Assembly: GCF_003351045.1 (NCBI RefSeq)
Contig: NZ_QQZY01000001.1
Span: 434,001 to 498,000 of the forward strand
Reading direction: 5' to 3'
From: Gaiella occulta
GTDB lineage: Bacteria; Actinomycetota; Thermoleophilia; Gaiellales; Gaiellaceae
Length of the DNA: 64,000 nt
This document shows, piece after piece, positions 1-12,826 of this stretch (positions are counted from its first letter, which is position 1; each line of letters opens with the position of its first letter). The position numbers were made by a program, and so were the translations under genes. The notes beneath the pieces were generated by a model. It saw only the letters and a list, made by a program, of their open reading frames with translations. It ran no database searches and was not told the DNA's origin.

Positions 1-1
1 C

Positions 2-274
2 GGCGCGGTCGTCGGTGCGACGGTGCCCCGGGCGATCGGCGAGGCGCGCCGCGCGATGCCGCAGGCGATCATCCTGCTTCCCGGCGTCGGGGCGCAGGGG
101 GCGACGCCGGCCGACGTCGCCCGCGCCTTCACGAGCGGCCCGGCGAGCGCCCTCGTGAATGCGTCGCGCTCGGTCATCTACGCCTACCGCGAGAGCGACG
201 ACGACTGGCGCGCCGCCGCCGGGGCCGAGGCGGCCCGCCTCGCCGCCGAGATCTGGGCGGCGGCGGGCTGGTAG
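2..274 (+). CDS. pyrF: Orotidine 5'-phosphate decarboxylase, C-terminal part
   Basis: The frame is open from the first complete codon, so the 5' part lies outside the window; 90 residues remain. OMP decarboxylase makes UMP from OMP in pyrimidine synthesis. The visible part has the end of the TIM barrel: GAVVGAT, then LLPGVGAQGA, the phosphate-binding loop of the type-2 (mycobacterial-like) PyrF family, then the strand ending in VNASRSVIYAY before the C-terminal helix. The LysM-protein gene follows 2 nt after the stop. The family call rests on these two C-terminal motifs. Confidence 0.85.
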   Translation, partial: GAVVGATVPRAIGEARRAMPQAIILLPGVGAQGATPADVARAFTSGPASALVNASRSVIYAYRESDDDWRAAAGAEAARLAAEIWAAAGW

Positions 275-276
275 CC

Positions 277-567
277 GTGACGAGCCGGGCGACGGTGGCA
301 CGGGTGGCGGCGCCGGCGGCCTTCCTGCTCGCCGTCACGGTGGCGGTCCTGCTCGTGCGCTCCGGGCTGCGGGCCGGCGAGCGGCCGGCCGGATCGAGCG
401 GCGCCGTCGTCGCGCCCGCGGGCGGGCAGACCGTGAGCGTGCGCGCCGGTGACACGCTCGAGCGGATCGCGGCGCGCCACGGCACCTCCGTGGCCGAGCT
501 GCTGCGCCTCAACCCCGGCATCGACCCGATCGGCCTGCGGGCCGGCCGGCGGATCCGGGTCAAGTAG
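277..567 (+). CDS. Small membrane-anchored LysM protein
   Basis: A 96-residue protein with a GTG start 2 nt after pyrF. Residues 8-27 form one hydrophobic segment (anchor or uncleaved signal). Residues 50-96 are a single LysM domain: VSVRAGDTLERIAARHGTS, then LLRLNPGID and a closing GRRIRVK. LysM domains bind the glycan of peptidoglycan, so the domain should lie outside the membrane. The next gene is a D,D-carboxypeptidase, also a cell-wall protein. No catalytic domain is present; it may be a wall tether or adaptor. Confidence 0.75.
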   Translation: MTSRATVARVAAPAAFLLAVTVAVLLVRSGLRAGERPAGSSGAVVAPAGGQTVSVRAGDTLERIAARHGTSVAELLRLNPGIDPIGLRAGRRIRVK

Positions 568-580
568 ATTGCCGGACGCA

Positions 581-1696
581 ATGCGCAGGGCATTCCTCGT
601 CGCCCTCGTCGCCGCGGCCGCGCTCGGCGCGCCCGCCGCCGCCGCGCCCCCCGCGGTGCAGGCGCAGGCGTACTTCGTCCGCGGCAGCGACGGAGCCACG
701 CTGGCCGCGCGCGCTCCCGACGCGCGCCGTCCGCTCGCGAGCATCACGAAGCTGATGACGGTGCTCGTGGCGCTCGAGCGCGTGCGGCTCGACGAGGTCG
801 TGACCGTCTCCCCGCGGGCGGCGCGCATCGGCGAGTCGACGATCTCCCTGCGCCCGGGCGAGCGCATCAGCGTCCGCGACCTCGCCATCGCCGCGCTCGT
901 GCCGAGTGCCAACGACGCCGCCACCGCGCTCGCCGCCTATGCCGGCGGCGGCTCGATCCCGCGTTTCGTGATGTTGATGAACCGGAAGGCACGGCAGCTC
1001 GGGCTGCGCAACACGCACTTCGCCAACCCGCACGGTCTCGACCAGAAGGGTCACTACTCGAGCGCCCGCGACACGGTGGCGCTGCTCGACGCCGCGCTGC
1101 GCAACCCGTTCATCCGCACATGGTCGACGCGGACGCGGGCCACCATCGCCGGCGGACGCACCGTCGAGTCGACCGACGGCCTGCTCGGGCGGCTCCCGCT
1201 CGTCGCTGCGAAGACCGGCCACACGAGCGGCGCCGGCTGGTCTCAGGTGGCGGCGGTGCAGCAGGGCGACGTGCGCATCACCGCGGCCGTGCTCGGGTCG
1301 CCCGGCGAGGACGAGCGCGACGCCGACCTCGAGGCGCTGCTGCGCTGGGGGCTCGCGCAGTACAGGGGCGTGCGCGCGGTCGACCGCGCGCGCACCTACG
1401 CGCTCGCGGCGACCGGCTACGGCCTGCCGCCGGTGCGCGTCGTCGCCGCGCGTACGATCGTGCGCACCATCCGCGTCGGACAGCCGCTCGTCGAGCGCGT
1501 CGTCGCGCCGACCGCGCTCGCGCTCCCCGTCGCCGCCGGCGCTCCCGTCGGCGAGGTGCGGGTGTACGACGGGCGTCGCCTCGTCGCCCGTGCGCCCCTC
1601 GTCGCGGAGCGCGCCGCCGCGGCACCCACCCTTTCGGGCAAGGTTCGCTGGTATGCCCGACGCACCGTCCACCATCTCCTCAGGCTCGTCTCGTAG
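581..1696 (+). CDS. D-alanyl-D-alanine carboxypeptidase (low-molecular-weight PBP, DacA type)
   Basis: Removes the terminal D-Ala from peptidoglycan stem peptides outside the membrane. The chosen ATG gives a 371-residue protein with a clear signal peptide (about residues 1-22, ending AAAA). All three serine-transferase motifs are present: SITK (S54 nucleophile, K57), SAN (109-111) and KTG (211-213). The 100 residues after the KTG domain are beta-rich, like the C-terminal domain of DacA/DacF proteins. The frame is open further upstream, but those residues overlap the LysM gene and would bury the signal peptide. Confidence 0.9.
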   Translation: MRRAFLVALVAAAALGAPAAAAPPAVQAQAYFVRGSDGATLAARAPDARRPLASITKLMTVLVALERVRLDEVVTVSPRAARIGESTISLRPGERISVRDLAIAALVPSANDAATALAAYAGGGSIPRFVMLMNRKARQLGLRNTHFANPHGLDQKGHYSSARDTVALLDAALRNPFIRTWSTRTRATIAGGRTVESTDGLLGRLPLVAAKTGHTSGAGWSQVAAVQQGDVRITAAVLGSPGEDERDADLEALLRWGLAQYRGVRAVDRARTYALAATGYGLPPVRVVAARTIVRTIRVGQPLVERVVAPTALALPVAAGAPVGEVRVYDGRRLVARAPLVAERAAAAPTLSGKVRWYARRTVHHLLRLVS

Positions 1697-1711
1697 GGAA
1701 GGGGTCGTTCC

Positions 1712-2665
1712 GTGATCGTCACCGTCACTCTCAACGCCGCGCTCGACCGCTCGCTCACCGTTCCGATCTTCAAGCTCGGGCACCGGCACCGGGCGAGCTC
1801 CGTGCTCGTCCTGGCCGGCGGCAAGGGCATCAACGTGGCGCGCGCGTTGAAGCGGCTCGACGTTCCCGTCGTCGCCACGGGGCTCGCCGGCGGCCGCAAC
1901 GGCACGCGCATCGTCGAGGAGTTGACCGCGGAGGCGATCCTCAACGACTTCGTCCGCATCCGCGAGGAGTCGCGCACGTCGACGGCCGTCGTCGACCCGA
2001 CGTCGGGCACGTACACGGAGATCAACGAGTGGGGGCCGAAGGTGTCGCCGGGGGAGCTCGAGATGCTGCTCGAGAAGCTGCGCTATCTCGCGCGCGGCGC
2101 CTCGATGGTCGTGTTTGCCGGTTCGCTGCCGCGCGGCGTCGACGAGGACTTCTACGCCGACGCGGTGCGTGAGCTGTCGCGTCTCGGCGTGCGCGTCGTC
2201 CTCGACGCCGAGGGCGAGCCGCTGCGGCGCGGGATCGAGGCGGAGCCCTGGCTCGTGTCGCCGAACCAGCACGAGGCCGAGCAGCTCGTCGGCCAGGAGC
2301 TCGAGGACGACGAGGATTTCGTGATGGCGCTCGACGCGATCGCCGAGATGGGTGCGCGCAACGTCCACATCACGATGGAGGCCGGCTGCTTCGCGCTCGT
2401 GCGCGAGGACCGGCAGGTGCGGCGCTACCACGCGATCGCGCCGCAGCTCGAGCCCGTCTCGGTGCTCGGAGCGGGCGATGCGCTGCTCGCCCGCTGGCTC
2501 GCGGCGCAGCGCGAGGAGCGGCCGGCGGACGAGGCGCTGCGACTTGCGGTCGGCGCCGGCTCGGCGTCGGTGCTCGAGGTGGGGGCGGGCCGCTTCGACC
2601 CCAGGGAGGCCGCACGCCTCGCCGCGCTCGTCGAGGTGCACGAGCTCGCCGCCGTCGCGCCGTAG
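1712..2665 (+). CDS. PfkB-family kinase, 1-phosphofructokinase-like
   Basis: A 317-residue sugar kinase of the PfkB/ribokinase fold, closest in motif pattern to the FruK/LacC/PfkB branch: TLNAALDRS at residue 6, the GGKGINVARAL substrate loop at 36-46, FAGSLPRG at 135-142, and the anion hole plus catalytic base GAGD at 253-256. These enzymes phosphorylate fructose-1-P or tagatose-6-P at the other end. The GTG start is 15 nt after the carboxypeptidase stop and is preceded by GGAAGGGG. There is no PTS or fructose operon nearby, so the substrate is not fixed by context. Confidence 0.8.
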   Translation: MIVTVTLNAALDRSLTVPIFKLGHRHRASSVLVLAGGKGINVARALKRLDVPVVATGLAGGRNGTRIVEELTAEAILNDFVRIREESRTSTAVVDPTSGTYTEINEWGPKVSPGELEMLLEKLRYLARGASMVVFAGSLPRGVDEDFYADAVRELSRLGVRVVLDAEGEPLRRGIEAEPWLVSPNQHEAEQLVGQELEDDEDFVMALDAIAEMGARNVHITMEAGCFALVREDRQVRRYHAIAPQLEPVSVLGAGDALLARWLAAQREERPADEALRLAVGAGSASVLEVGAGRFDPREAARLAALVEVHELAAVAP

Positions 2666-6911
<4,246 letters not shown>

Positions 6912-7049
6912 GGGCGCTCGAATCGCGAGCGGCGGCCGTGCCTGCGTGGCCGATCGCTTGCGCGTGCGGGGGCGGCGGCCGATCGTCTAGCGTTCCGCCG
7001 GGTGCCCTTCCGGGCAGCCGACGACCTGCCGGCGACAAGGGAGCGAATC

Positions 7050-7172
7050 GTGAGTGCGATGTGGGACGACGAACAGCTCGTCGATCTGGACGACGACGAG
7101 CTGTTCGTCGATGACGACGAGGACGGCGGCGGCCTCTGGGACGAGCCCGAGGACGTCGACGACGACCTGTAG
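7050..7172 (+). CDS. Very acidic 40-residue protein
   Basis: A GTG-initiated 40-codon frame beginning MSAMWDDEQLVDLDDD and ending EPEDVDDDL; about half the residues are Asp or Glu. The purine-rich AAGGGAG sits 6 nt before the start, and a perfect hairpin follows the stop by 23 nt, so it is framed like a real cistron. No domain is recognised. The D-rich composition uses GAC codons, which also arise by chance in GC-rich DNA; the Shine-Dalgarno and terminator are the main support. Confidence 0.45.
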   Translation: MSAMWDDEQLVDLDDDELFVDDDEDGGGLWDEPEDVDDDL

Positions 7173-7195
7173 GGCGTCGAACGGGCCTTCCACGG

Positions 7196-7218
7196 GGCGC
7201 CCGCGCCGAGCGGGCGCC
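7196..7218. terminator. Perfect 9-bp hairpin between convergent genes
   Basis: GGCGCCCGC, a 5-nt loop, then GCGGGCGCC. It lies between the acidic small ORF (+) and the 3' end of the thiamine ABC ATPase gene (-), so it can serve as a bidirectional terminator. There is no T-run, as is common in high-GC actinobacteria. Confidence 0.6.
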
Positions 7219-7228
7219 GGGCCGCCGG

Positions 7229-8182
7229 CTATGCGCGCGGGATCTCGACCACCCCCGCCGGGTCGATGTCGACGCGGACGCGCTCGCCCGGCGCGGGGTG
7301 GTCGACGCCCGTCGCCGCCGCCTCGATCGCGCGCCCGTCGTCGAGCTGCGCGCGCAGCCGTACGAGCGGGCCGTCTCGCTCCACCGCGGAGACGACCGCT
7401 CCTCCCGCCGGGTCGGCGACGAGCCGCACGGCCTCCGGCCGGGTGACGCGGACGACGGAGCCGTCCTCCTCGACGTTCGCGAGCCCGAGGAAGCGGGCGA
7501 CCCACGCGTCGGCGGGCTGCGACCACAGCGTGTCCGGCTGCGCGACCTGGACGACACGGCCCGCGCGCATCACGGCCACCCGGTGTCCGACGGCAAACGC
7601 CTCGCCGGCGTCGTGCGTCACGTAGACGACCGTGAGGCCGAGCGCGGAGAACACGGCGCGCAGCTCCTCGAGCAGCCGGTCGTGCAGCGGGCGGTCGAGG
7701 GCGCCGAGCGGCTCGTCGAGCAGCAGCACGCGCGGGGCGGGGGCGAGTGCCCGCGCGAGCGCGACGCGCTTGCGCTCGCCGCCCGAGAGCGTCGCCACCC
7801 GGCGCCGCTCGAGCCCGGCGAGCCCGACGAGGTCGAGCAGCTCGGCGACGCGGCGCGCCGCGGCGGCGTCGCTCGCGCCGGCCATGCGGAGGCCGAACGC
7901 GATGTTCCCCGCGACGTCGCGGTGCGGGAAGAGGGCGTCGTCCTGGAACATCAGCCCGACGCCGCGGCGGTGCGCGGGCACGCTCGTGACGTCCTGCCCG
8001 TCGATGTGCACGGTGCCGCCGTCGAGCCGCTGGAGGCCGGCCACGGCGCGCAGCAGCGTCGACTTCCCGCAGCCGCTCGGCCCGAGCACCGCCGTCGTCT
8101 CGCCGCGCCCGACCTCGAGATCGACGTCGTCGACGGCGGCGCGCCCGGCGAAGACGACCCGCGCGCCTGCGATGCGGAGCAT
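7229..8182 (-). CDS. ABC transporter ATP-binding protein, thiamine uptake (ThiQ-like)
   Basis: The energy-coupling subunit of the importer encoded with ThiP- and ThiB-like genes. Walker A is [11 protein letters not shown] (about residue 34), the signature is LSGGERKRVALARAL, Walker B is VLLLDEPLGALD, and the H-loop is VTHDAGEA. At 317 residues it is longer than enterobacterial ThiQ; the last 90 residues look like a TOBE regulatory domain. The stop of thiP is 1 nt upstream. Thiamine specificity is inferred from the upstream TPP riboswitch and the pyrophosphokinase in the same operon. Confidence 0.88.
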   Translation of the reverse strand: MLRIAGARVVFAGRAAVDDVDLEVGRGETTAVLGPSGCGKSTLLRAVAGLQRLDGGTVHIDGQDVTSVPAHRRGVGLMFQDDALFPHRDVAGNIAFGLRMAGASDAAAARRVAELLDLVGLAGLERRRVATLSGGERKRVALARALAPAPRVLLLDEPLGALDRPLHDRLLEELRAVFSALGLTVVYVTHDAGEAFAVGHRVAVMRAGRVVQVAQPDTLWSQPADAWVARFLGLANVEEDGSVVRVTRPEAVRLVADPAGGAVVSAVERDGPLVRLRAQLDDGRAIEAAATGVDHPAPGERVRVDIDPAGVVEIPRA

Positions 8183-9754
8183 CTAGATCGCCCCTCGGCG
8201 CCCGGCCGCGGCCCGCTCCGCAGCGAGCGCGGCGGCCACCGCGACGGCGGCCAGGAGCACCGCGAGCGCCGCCGCGAGCTGCTGGTTCTCGGCGCCCGGA
8301 CGCCCGAGGAAGCGGAAGATCGCCACCGGCAGCGTCGGCCGGTCGGCGCGCGCGAGGAACACCGTCGCCCCGAACTCACCGAGGGCGATCGCGAAGGCGA
8401 AGCCCGCGGCGGTCGCGATCGCCCGCGCCGCGAGCGGCAGGTCGATCTCCCGCCGGGCGCGGGCGGGCGTGGCGCCGAGCACCGCCGCGGCCTCGCGCAA
8501 GCGCGGGTCGATCGCGCGCAGCGCGGGAGTGACGATGCGGATCACGAACGGCATCGCGACGAGCGACTGCGCCACGGGCACGAGCCACCACTGCGAGCGG
8601 AAGTCGAGCGGCGGGCTGTCGAACGCGATGAGGAAGCCGAAGCCGAGCATCACCGCCGACGCCCCGAGGGGGAGCAGCACGAGGGCGTCCGCCGCGCCGG
8701 GCCGGGCGTCCGCGAGCGCGGCGGCGGCGAGCGTCCCCGCGGCCACCGCGATCGCCGCCGCCGCCGCCGCGAACAGGACGGAGTTCACCGCCGCATGCCA
8801 GGGCGTGACGAGCAGCGCCGGCGTCTCGCGCAGGAGCCCTTCGTAGCCTCCGAGCGAGCGCTGCACGAGCACGGCGAAGGGCAGCCCGAGGGCGACGGCG
8901 GCGCCGCCCAGCACCGCCGCGACCGCGATGCGCTCGCGGCCGGCGGGCCGCCGCAGCGCGTCCGCGCCGGCCGCCGCCGCGCCGACGCCGGCCACCCGCG
9001 ATTCGAGCCTGCTCGCGACCACGAGGACGGCGGCGACGGCGGCGAGCTGGAGCAGCGACAGCGCCGCCGCCGCGCGCAGGTCGAAGGCGCGGGCGGCCTG
9101 GTTGTAGATCTCCGTCTCGAGCGTCGCCCGCCCGGGGCCGCCGAGGATCAGCACGACCCCGAACGACGTGAAGCAGAAGAGGAACGTGAGCGCCGCGGAC
9201 GCCGACACGGCGGGCGCGAGCAGCGGCAGCGTCACCTCTCGCAGCCGCCGCAGCGGCCCCGCGCCGAGCGTGGCGGCGACGTCCCACTCCGTCCGGTCGA
9301 GCCCTGCCCAGGCGCCGCCGACGATTCGCGTGACGACGGCGATGTTGAAGGTGGCGTGTGCCGCCAGGATGGCCCAGATGCCGTGCTCGAGGCCCGCGGG
9401 CAGGAGCGCCAGGAAGGCGGTGGCGACGACGACGGTGGGGAGGACGAACGGCACCAGCACGAGCGCGCGCACGAGGCCGCGCCCGCGGAACGAGAACCGC
9501 CCGACGACCCAGGCGAGCGGCAGGCCGAATGCCAGCGTGACGGCCGTCGACGCCGCCGCCTGCCACGTCGTGAACCAGAGCAGCAGGGCGGTCTCCGGCG
9601 AGAGCAGCACGTCGGAGGGGAACGAGAGGCCGCCGGAGTCGACGAGGCCGCGGCGCACGATCGCGGCGAGCGGCAGCACGAAGAACACCGCCGCGAACAG
9701 CGCCGGGACGGCCGCTGCGGCGGTGCGCCTCAGCGCAGCACGATGCGCGTCCAC
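8183..9754 (-). CDS. Thiamine ABC transporter permease (ThiP-like, fused two-domain)
   Basis: A 523-residue membrane protein with about twelve hydrophobic segments in two homologous halves, as in ThiP/FbpB permeases. Each half has the EAA loop contacting the ATPase: EWDVAATLGAGPLRRLREV in the first and REAAAVLGATPARARREI in the second. The chosen GTG overlaps the 3' end of the thiB-like gene by 25 nt. Much longer open frames exist upstream but run antisense to sense genes. It should form the channel that takes thiamine from the lipoprotein. Confidence 0.87.
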   Translation of the reverse strand: MDAHRAALRRTAAAAVPALFAAVFFVLPLAAIVRRGLVDSGGLSFPSDVLLSPETALLLWFTTWQAAASTAVTLAFGLPLAWVVGRFSFRGRGLVRALVLVPFVLPTVVVATAFLALLPAGLEHGIWAILAAHATFNIAVVTRIVGGAWAGLDRTEWDVAATLGAGPLRRLREVTLPLLAPAVSASAALTFLFCFTSFGVVLILGGPGRATLETEIYNQAARAFDLRAAAALSLLQLAAVAAVLVVASRLESRVAGVGAAAAGADALRRPAGRERIAVAAVLGGAAVALGLPFAVLVQRSLGGYEGLLRETPALLVTPWHAAVNSVLFAAAAAAIAVAAGTLAAAALADARPGAADALVLLPLGASAVMLGFGFLIAFDSPPLDFRSQWWLVPVAQSLVAMPFVIRIVTPALRAIDPRLREAAAVLGATPARARREIDLPLAARAIATAAGFAFAIALGEFGATVFLARADRPTLPVAIFRFLGRPGAENQQLAAALAVLLAAVAVAAALAAERAAAGRRGAI

Positions 9755-10791
9755 TCGTCGATCCAGGCGTCCCGACGGCTGCCGATCGTCGCGGGCGGGA
9801 GCTCGAGCGGGTGGGCGGGGGAGACGGCGAACCGCGTGAATGCCGGCGGCAGCGGCGTCCCCTTCCGCACGGGCAGGACGAACATGCTCCCGGGCACGTC
9901 GGCCTGGAAGCGCTCCGACAGCATGAAGTCGATGAGCTTCCGCGCGCCCGCCTCGTTGCGGGCGCCGCGGAGGACGCCGGCGAGCTCGACCTGGCGGAAG
10001 CAGCTGTCCTCGACGACCGCCGTGGGCGCCTGCGCGAGCGGCTTGCCGGCGAAGATGACCTCGGCCGCGGGGCTGGTCGCGTACGAGACGACGATCGGGC
10101 GTGTGCCCTTGCTTCCGGAGGCACCCGAGAACTGGGCCGTGTAGGCCTCCTCCCAGCCGTCGACGACGAGGACGCCGCCCGCGCGCAGGCGGCGCCAGTA
10201 GTCCTGCCAGCCGTTCGCGCCGTAGCGGGCGACGGTGGCGAGCAGGAAGGCGAGCCCCGGGGTCGATGTGGCCGGATTCTCGACGACGAGGAGCTTGCGG
10301 TAGCGCGGCGCGACGAGGTCGCCGAGCGAGCGCGGCGGCGCGACGCCGTGGCGCCGGAACCAGCCACGGTCGACGTTGAGGCAGACGTCGCCGTGGTCGA
10401 CCGGCGTCACGCGATGCTCCGGGTCGAGCCGGTACGCCGCCGGCACCTGCTCGAGCCCGGCGGCCTCGTAGGGGCTGAACAGGTTCGCGTCGAGCGCGCG
10501 CGAGAGCAGGTTGTTGTCGATGCCGAAGAGCACGTCTCCCTGCGGATTGCCCTTCGTCAGCAGCGCCCGGTTCACGGCCTCGCCGGCGTCGCCGCCCTGC
10601 AGGATCGTCAGCTTCAGGCCCGACTCGCGCTCGAACGCCGCCTTCACCTGCTTCGAGATGGCGAACGAGTCGTGCGTGACGAGCACGACCTCCTTCGGCG
10701 CGCCGTTGCCGCCTCCGCATCCGGCGACCAGCGCGGCGACGGCGGCGAGCACGACGAGCAGGCCGAGCCGGTGTGCGTGACGACGCTTCAT
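9730..10791 (-). CDS. Thiamine-binding lipoprotein (ThiB/TbpA-like)
   Basis: A 353-residue extracellular solute-binding protein. The N-terminus is a lipoprotein signal: basic MKRRHAHR, a hydrophobic stretch, and lipobox LVAGC with C25. The mature part starts EVVLVTHDSFAISK, the characteristic beginning of ThiB/TbpA proteins, followed by GDAGEAVNRALL and DVLFGIDNNLL, which fit the same family. It overlaps the end of the pyrophosphokinase gene by 4 nt (ATGA-type), so translation is coupled. Confidence 0.88.
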   Translation of the reverse strand: MKRRHAHRLGLLVVLAAVAALVAGCGGGNGAPKEVVLVTHDSFAISKQVKAAFERESGLKLTILQGGDAGEAVNRALLTKGNPQGDVLFGIDNNLLSRALDANLFSPYEAAGLEQVPAAYRLDPEHRVTPVDHGDVCLNVDRGWFRRHGVAPPRSLGDLVAPRYRKLLVVENPATSTPGLAFLLATVARYGANGWQDYWRRLRAGGVLVVDGWEEAYTAQFSGASGSKGTRPIVVSYATSPAAEVIFAGKPLAQAPTAVVEDSCFRQVELAGVLRGARNEAGARKLIDFMLSERFQADVPGSMFVLPVRKGTPLPPAFTRFAVSPAHPLELPPATIGSRRDAWIDEWTRIVLR

Positions 10792-11447
10792 GAGCGGTCC
10801 TCCTCGTGTGTGCCGGGGCGGACTGCGAGCAGCAGCCCGTGCTCGACCGAGATGCGCGCCTCGTCGCCGGCGAAGGTGTTGGAGACGCCGCGGGACGTGC
10901 CGGCGGCCAGGGTCTCGTCCGCGAGCCCGTACGTGAGCCCGTCGGTGCTGACGCCTTCCGCGGCGCCGCCGAGCGGCAGCAGGGACACGATCTCCCCCCG
11001 CTCGCCGCTGATCGTGCGCGCGTCGCGAACGACGTGCACCAGCGCGGTCCCGAGAACGGCGTCGATCTCGACGCCCGCGTAGCGCTCGTGGCCGAGCAGG
11101 AGCATGCCGGCCGCCAGGTGGTCGAGCCGGCCGCCGCCGTCGCCGACGACCACGACCCGCGTGGCGCCGCTCGCGAGCGCCGCGTCGAGCGCGAGCTCGA
11201 GGTCGGTCGCGTCCTTCTCGACGGGGTGGCGCTCGATGCGCGCGCCGGCGGCCTCGACGGCCGCGAGCCCCGCCGCGGTCGCCGAGTCGAAGTCGCCGAC
11301 CGCGAGGTCGACGTGCAGGCCGAGCGCAACGGCCCGGTCGACGCCGCCGTCGGCGGCGATCACCGCCGCCGCGGGGGGCAGCGTGCGGGGCAGGGGGAGA
11401 GCGGCGGAGTCTCCGCCGCTGACAACGATCACGATGCGTTCGCGCAT
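10788..11447 (-). CDS. Thiamine pyrophosphokinase
   Basis: Transfers pyrophosphate from ATP to thiamine to make TPP. The ATG at 11447 gives 219 residues and is preceded by GGAGGA with 4-nt spacing. Family motifs: VIAADGGVDRAVALG, DLAVGDFDS (metal/ATP-binding Asp residues), EKDATDLELAL and VVGDGGGRLDHL; the C-terminal thiamine-binding domain ends with GTSRGVSNTF. A frame open further upstream runs through the riboswitch and is not coding. First gene of the thiamine operon, so uptake and activation are expressed together. Confidence 0.9.
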   Translation of the reverse strand: MRERIVIVVSGGDSAALPLPRTLPPAAAVIAADGGVDRAVALGLHVDLAVGDFDSATAAGLAAVEAAGARIERHPVEKDATDLELALDAALASGATRVVVVGDGGGRLDHLAAGMLLLGHERYAGVEIDAVLGTALVHVVRDARTISGERGEIVSLLPLGGAAEGVSTDGLTYGLADETLAAGTSRGVSNTFAGDEARISVEHGLLLAVRPGTHEEDRS

Positions 11448-11451
11448 GCGT

Positions 11452-11545
11452 TCCTCCGCTGGCATTACCCAGATCAGGTTGTGCGGGTCGGCGGCGCGCT
11501 CTGTCCACCCTCTCAGCCCGGTTGCCCCGAGCTCCCCGAATCGCA
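11452..11545 (-). ncRNA. TPP riboswitch (THI element)
   Basis: On the minus strand this reads GGGCTGAGAGGG, then ACCTGATCTGGGTAATGCCA, followed by GCGGAGG: the conserved P2/P3 (CUGAGA) and P4/P5 (ACCUGAU-CUGGGUAAUGCCA) elements of the TPP aptamer in the right order and spacing. Its 3' edge overlaps the Shine-Dalgarno (GGAGGA) of the pyrophosphokinase gene, 4 nt before the ATG. TPP binding would therefore be expected to hide the ribosome site and reduce expression of the whole kinase-transporter operon; translational control is inferred from that overlap. Confidence 0.95.
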
Positions 11546-11691
11546 CCCGGCATCCTAGCGCGGAACACTGCGCCGTGTGCGCGGGCGCTCCGTCAGGGGT
11601 CGGCCGGCGTGGCCGGCCCGGCCGGGGCTCGCGGCGTCCCGCTTACTTCCCGTCGACGGAGGGCACGCTCGCGCATGCGGGGACGCCGTTC

Positions 11692-12648
11692 TCAGAGGTG
11701 CGATCGCAACCGTTCAACGAACAACCTGATCGCTTCGGCGCCCCCGTGAGGCGCGTCGGGGAGCTCGTCGACGCTCAGCCAATTGGTTCCGGCGGGGACT
11801 CCCGGGTAGCGTGGATACAGATGTTCGTGAAAGTGGGGCACACCGAGTCCGATGACGGCGACGTGGACGCGTTCGACGCCTTCTTCGCGCAGGGCGGCGG
11901 CAAGCACACGCGAGGCCCGCGCCACCGATTCAGCTTCGCTCTCGGTTAGATCACCGAGATGGTCGACATGTCGGCGCGTCACGATCATCAGGTGACCGAG
12001 ATAGGGCTCTGGGTTCTCCTCGATCGGGGGTATGTGGAAGGACGTGACGTTGGCGTCCTCCCACACAAGACCGCCCGGTATCTCGACTCGGCCCGCAAGC
12101 TCCTCGCAGATCAAGCACTCGGCCACGACCAGAGCCTCAGCGCCCGTCGGGGGACATTCCGCATATCGGCCCAGGCGGTGGTGCTCTGACCGTGCCATCG
12201 CCGCGGGGCGAACAGAGGTTCGGCTTCCGGCAGGAAGGACGACATTGCCGTCGTCGTCCAGGCCGAAGCCCGGGTTGTGCGCGATCTCCCAGGCGTGACC
12301 GTCAAGATCGTGGAAGGCACCAGCGTAACCCCCGTAGAAGGTCTCCGCGGGCTCGCGCGTGATCTCGGCGCCGTTCCTGCGAGCCTGCTCGATGACCTCG
12401 TGCACTTCCCCCCGCGACCGGACGTTGTGAGCCAACGCGATGCCGCTCCAACGTGCGCCGTCGTCGGGGAGCCCGATGTCATCCGCAAGCCTGTCCCTCG
12501 CCCAGAGGACGAGAATCACGCCGTTCGCCTGGAAGAAGACCGTTTCCTGCACATCGAGAGCAGGCGACCACCCCAGCGCCTCGTAGAACGCCTTCGCTCG
12601 CCCGTAGTTCGACACACCGAGCGTGACCAGGTTTACACGCTGCTCCAT
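11692..12648 (-). CDS. VOC (glyoxalase-like) - HIT domain fusion protein
   Basis: One uninterrupted 318-residue frame joins two unrelated folds. Residues 1-135 are a VOC-superfamily unit: VNLVTLGVSNYGRAKAFYEAL, FFQANGVILVLW, and FHDLDGHAWEIAHNPGF. Residues 175-318 are a HIT-family nucleotide-binding unit: CLICEELAGRV, YLGHLMIVTRRHVDHLGDL, and the histidine-triad-like HFHEHLYPRYPG. The linker (about 140-172) is Arg-rich and contains an in-frame Met (MARSEHHRLGRY), so a separate internal start for the HIT half is possible. Function is unknown; HIT proteins act on nucleoside phosphoramidates or dinucleotides. Confidence 0.75.
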   Translation of the reverse strand: MEQRVNLVTLGVSNYGRAKAFYEALGWSPALDVQETVFFQANGVILVLWARDRLADDIGLPDDGARWSGIALAHNVRSRGEVHEVIEQARRNGAEITREPAETFYGGYAGAFHDLDGHAWEIAHNPGFGLDDDGNVVLPAGSRTSVRPAAMARSEHHRLGRYAECPPTGAEALVVAECLICEELAGRVEIPGGLVWEDANVTSFHIPPIEENPEPYLGHLMIVTRRHVDHLGDLTESEAESVARASRVLAAALREEGVERVHVAVIGLGVPHFHEHLYPRYPGVPAGTNWLSVDELPDAPHGGAEAIRLFVERLRSHL

Positions 12649-12826
12649 GGTGCGAGGCTACCTGGGAACAGCTGGTCGTTCGGGGGACATTCCCGCGCAC
12701 CGGCGCAGGCCGAGGTCGTTCCCCGAGAGCGCTTCTTCGCCGATCCGCCGGCGCCGGGCGCTTGCGATCGAGCAGTGTCTGATGTAGTTGTCGCATTCCG
12801 CTGCGACCCGACGCGAGGAGGATCGT

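Noticed and set aside
7298-10144. A 948-codon plus-strand frame across the thiamine transporter
   Set aside because: It is antisense to three well-supported minus-strand genes and has no motifs.
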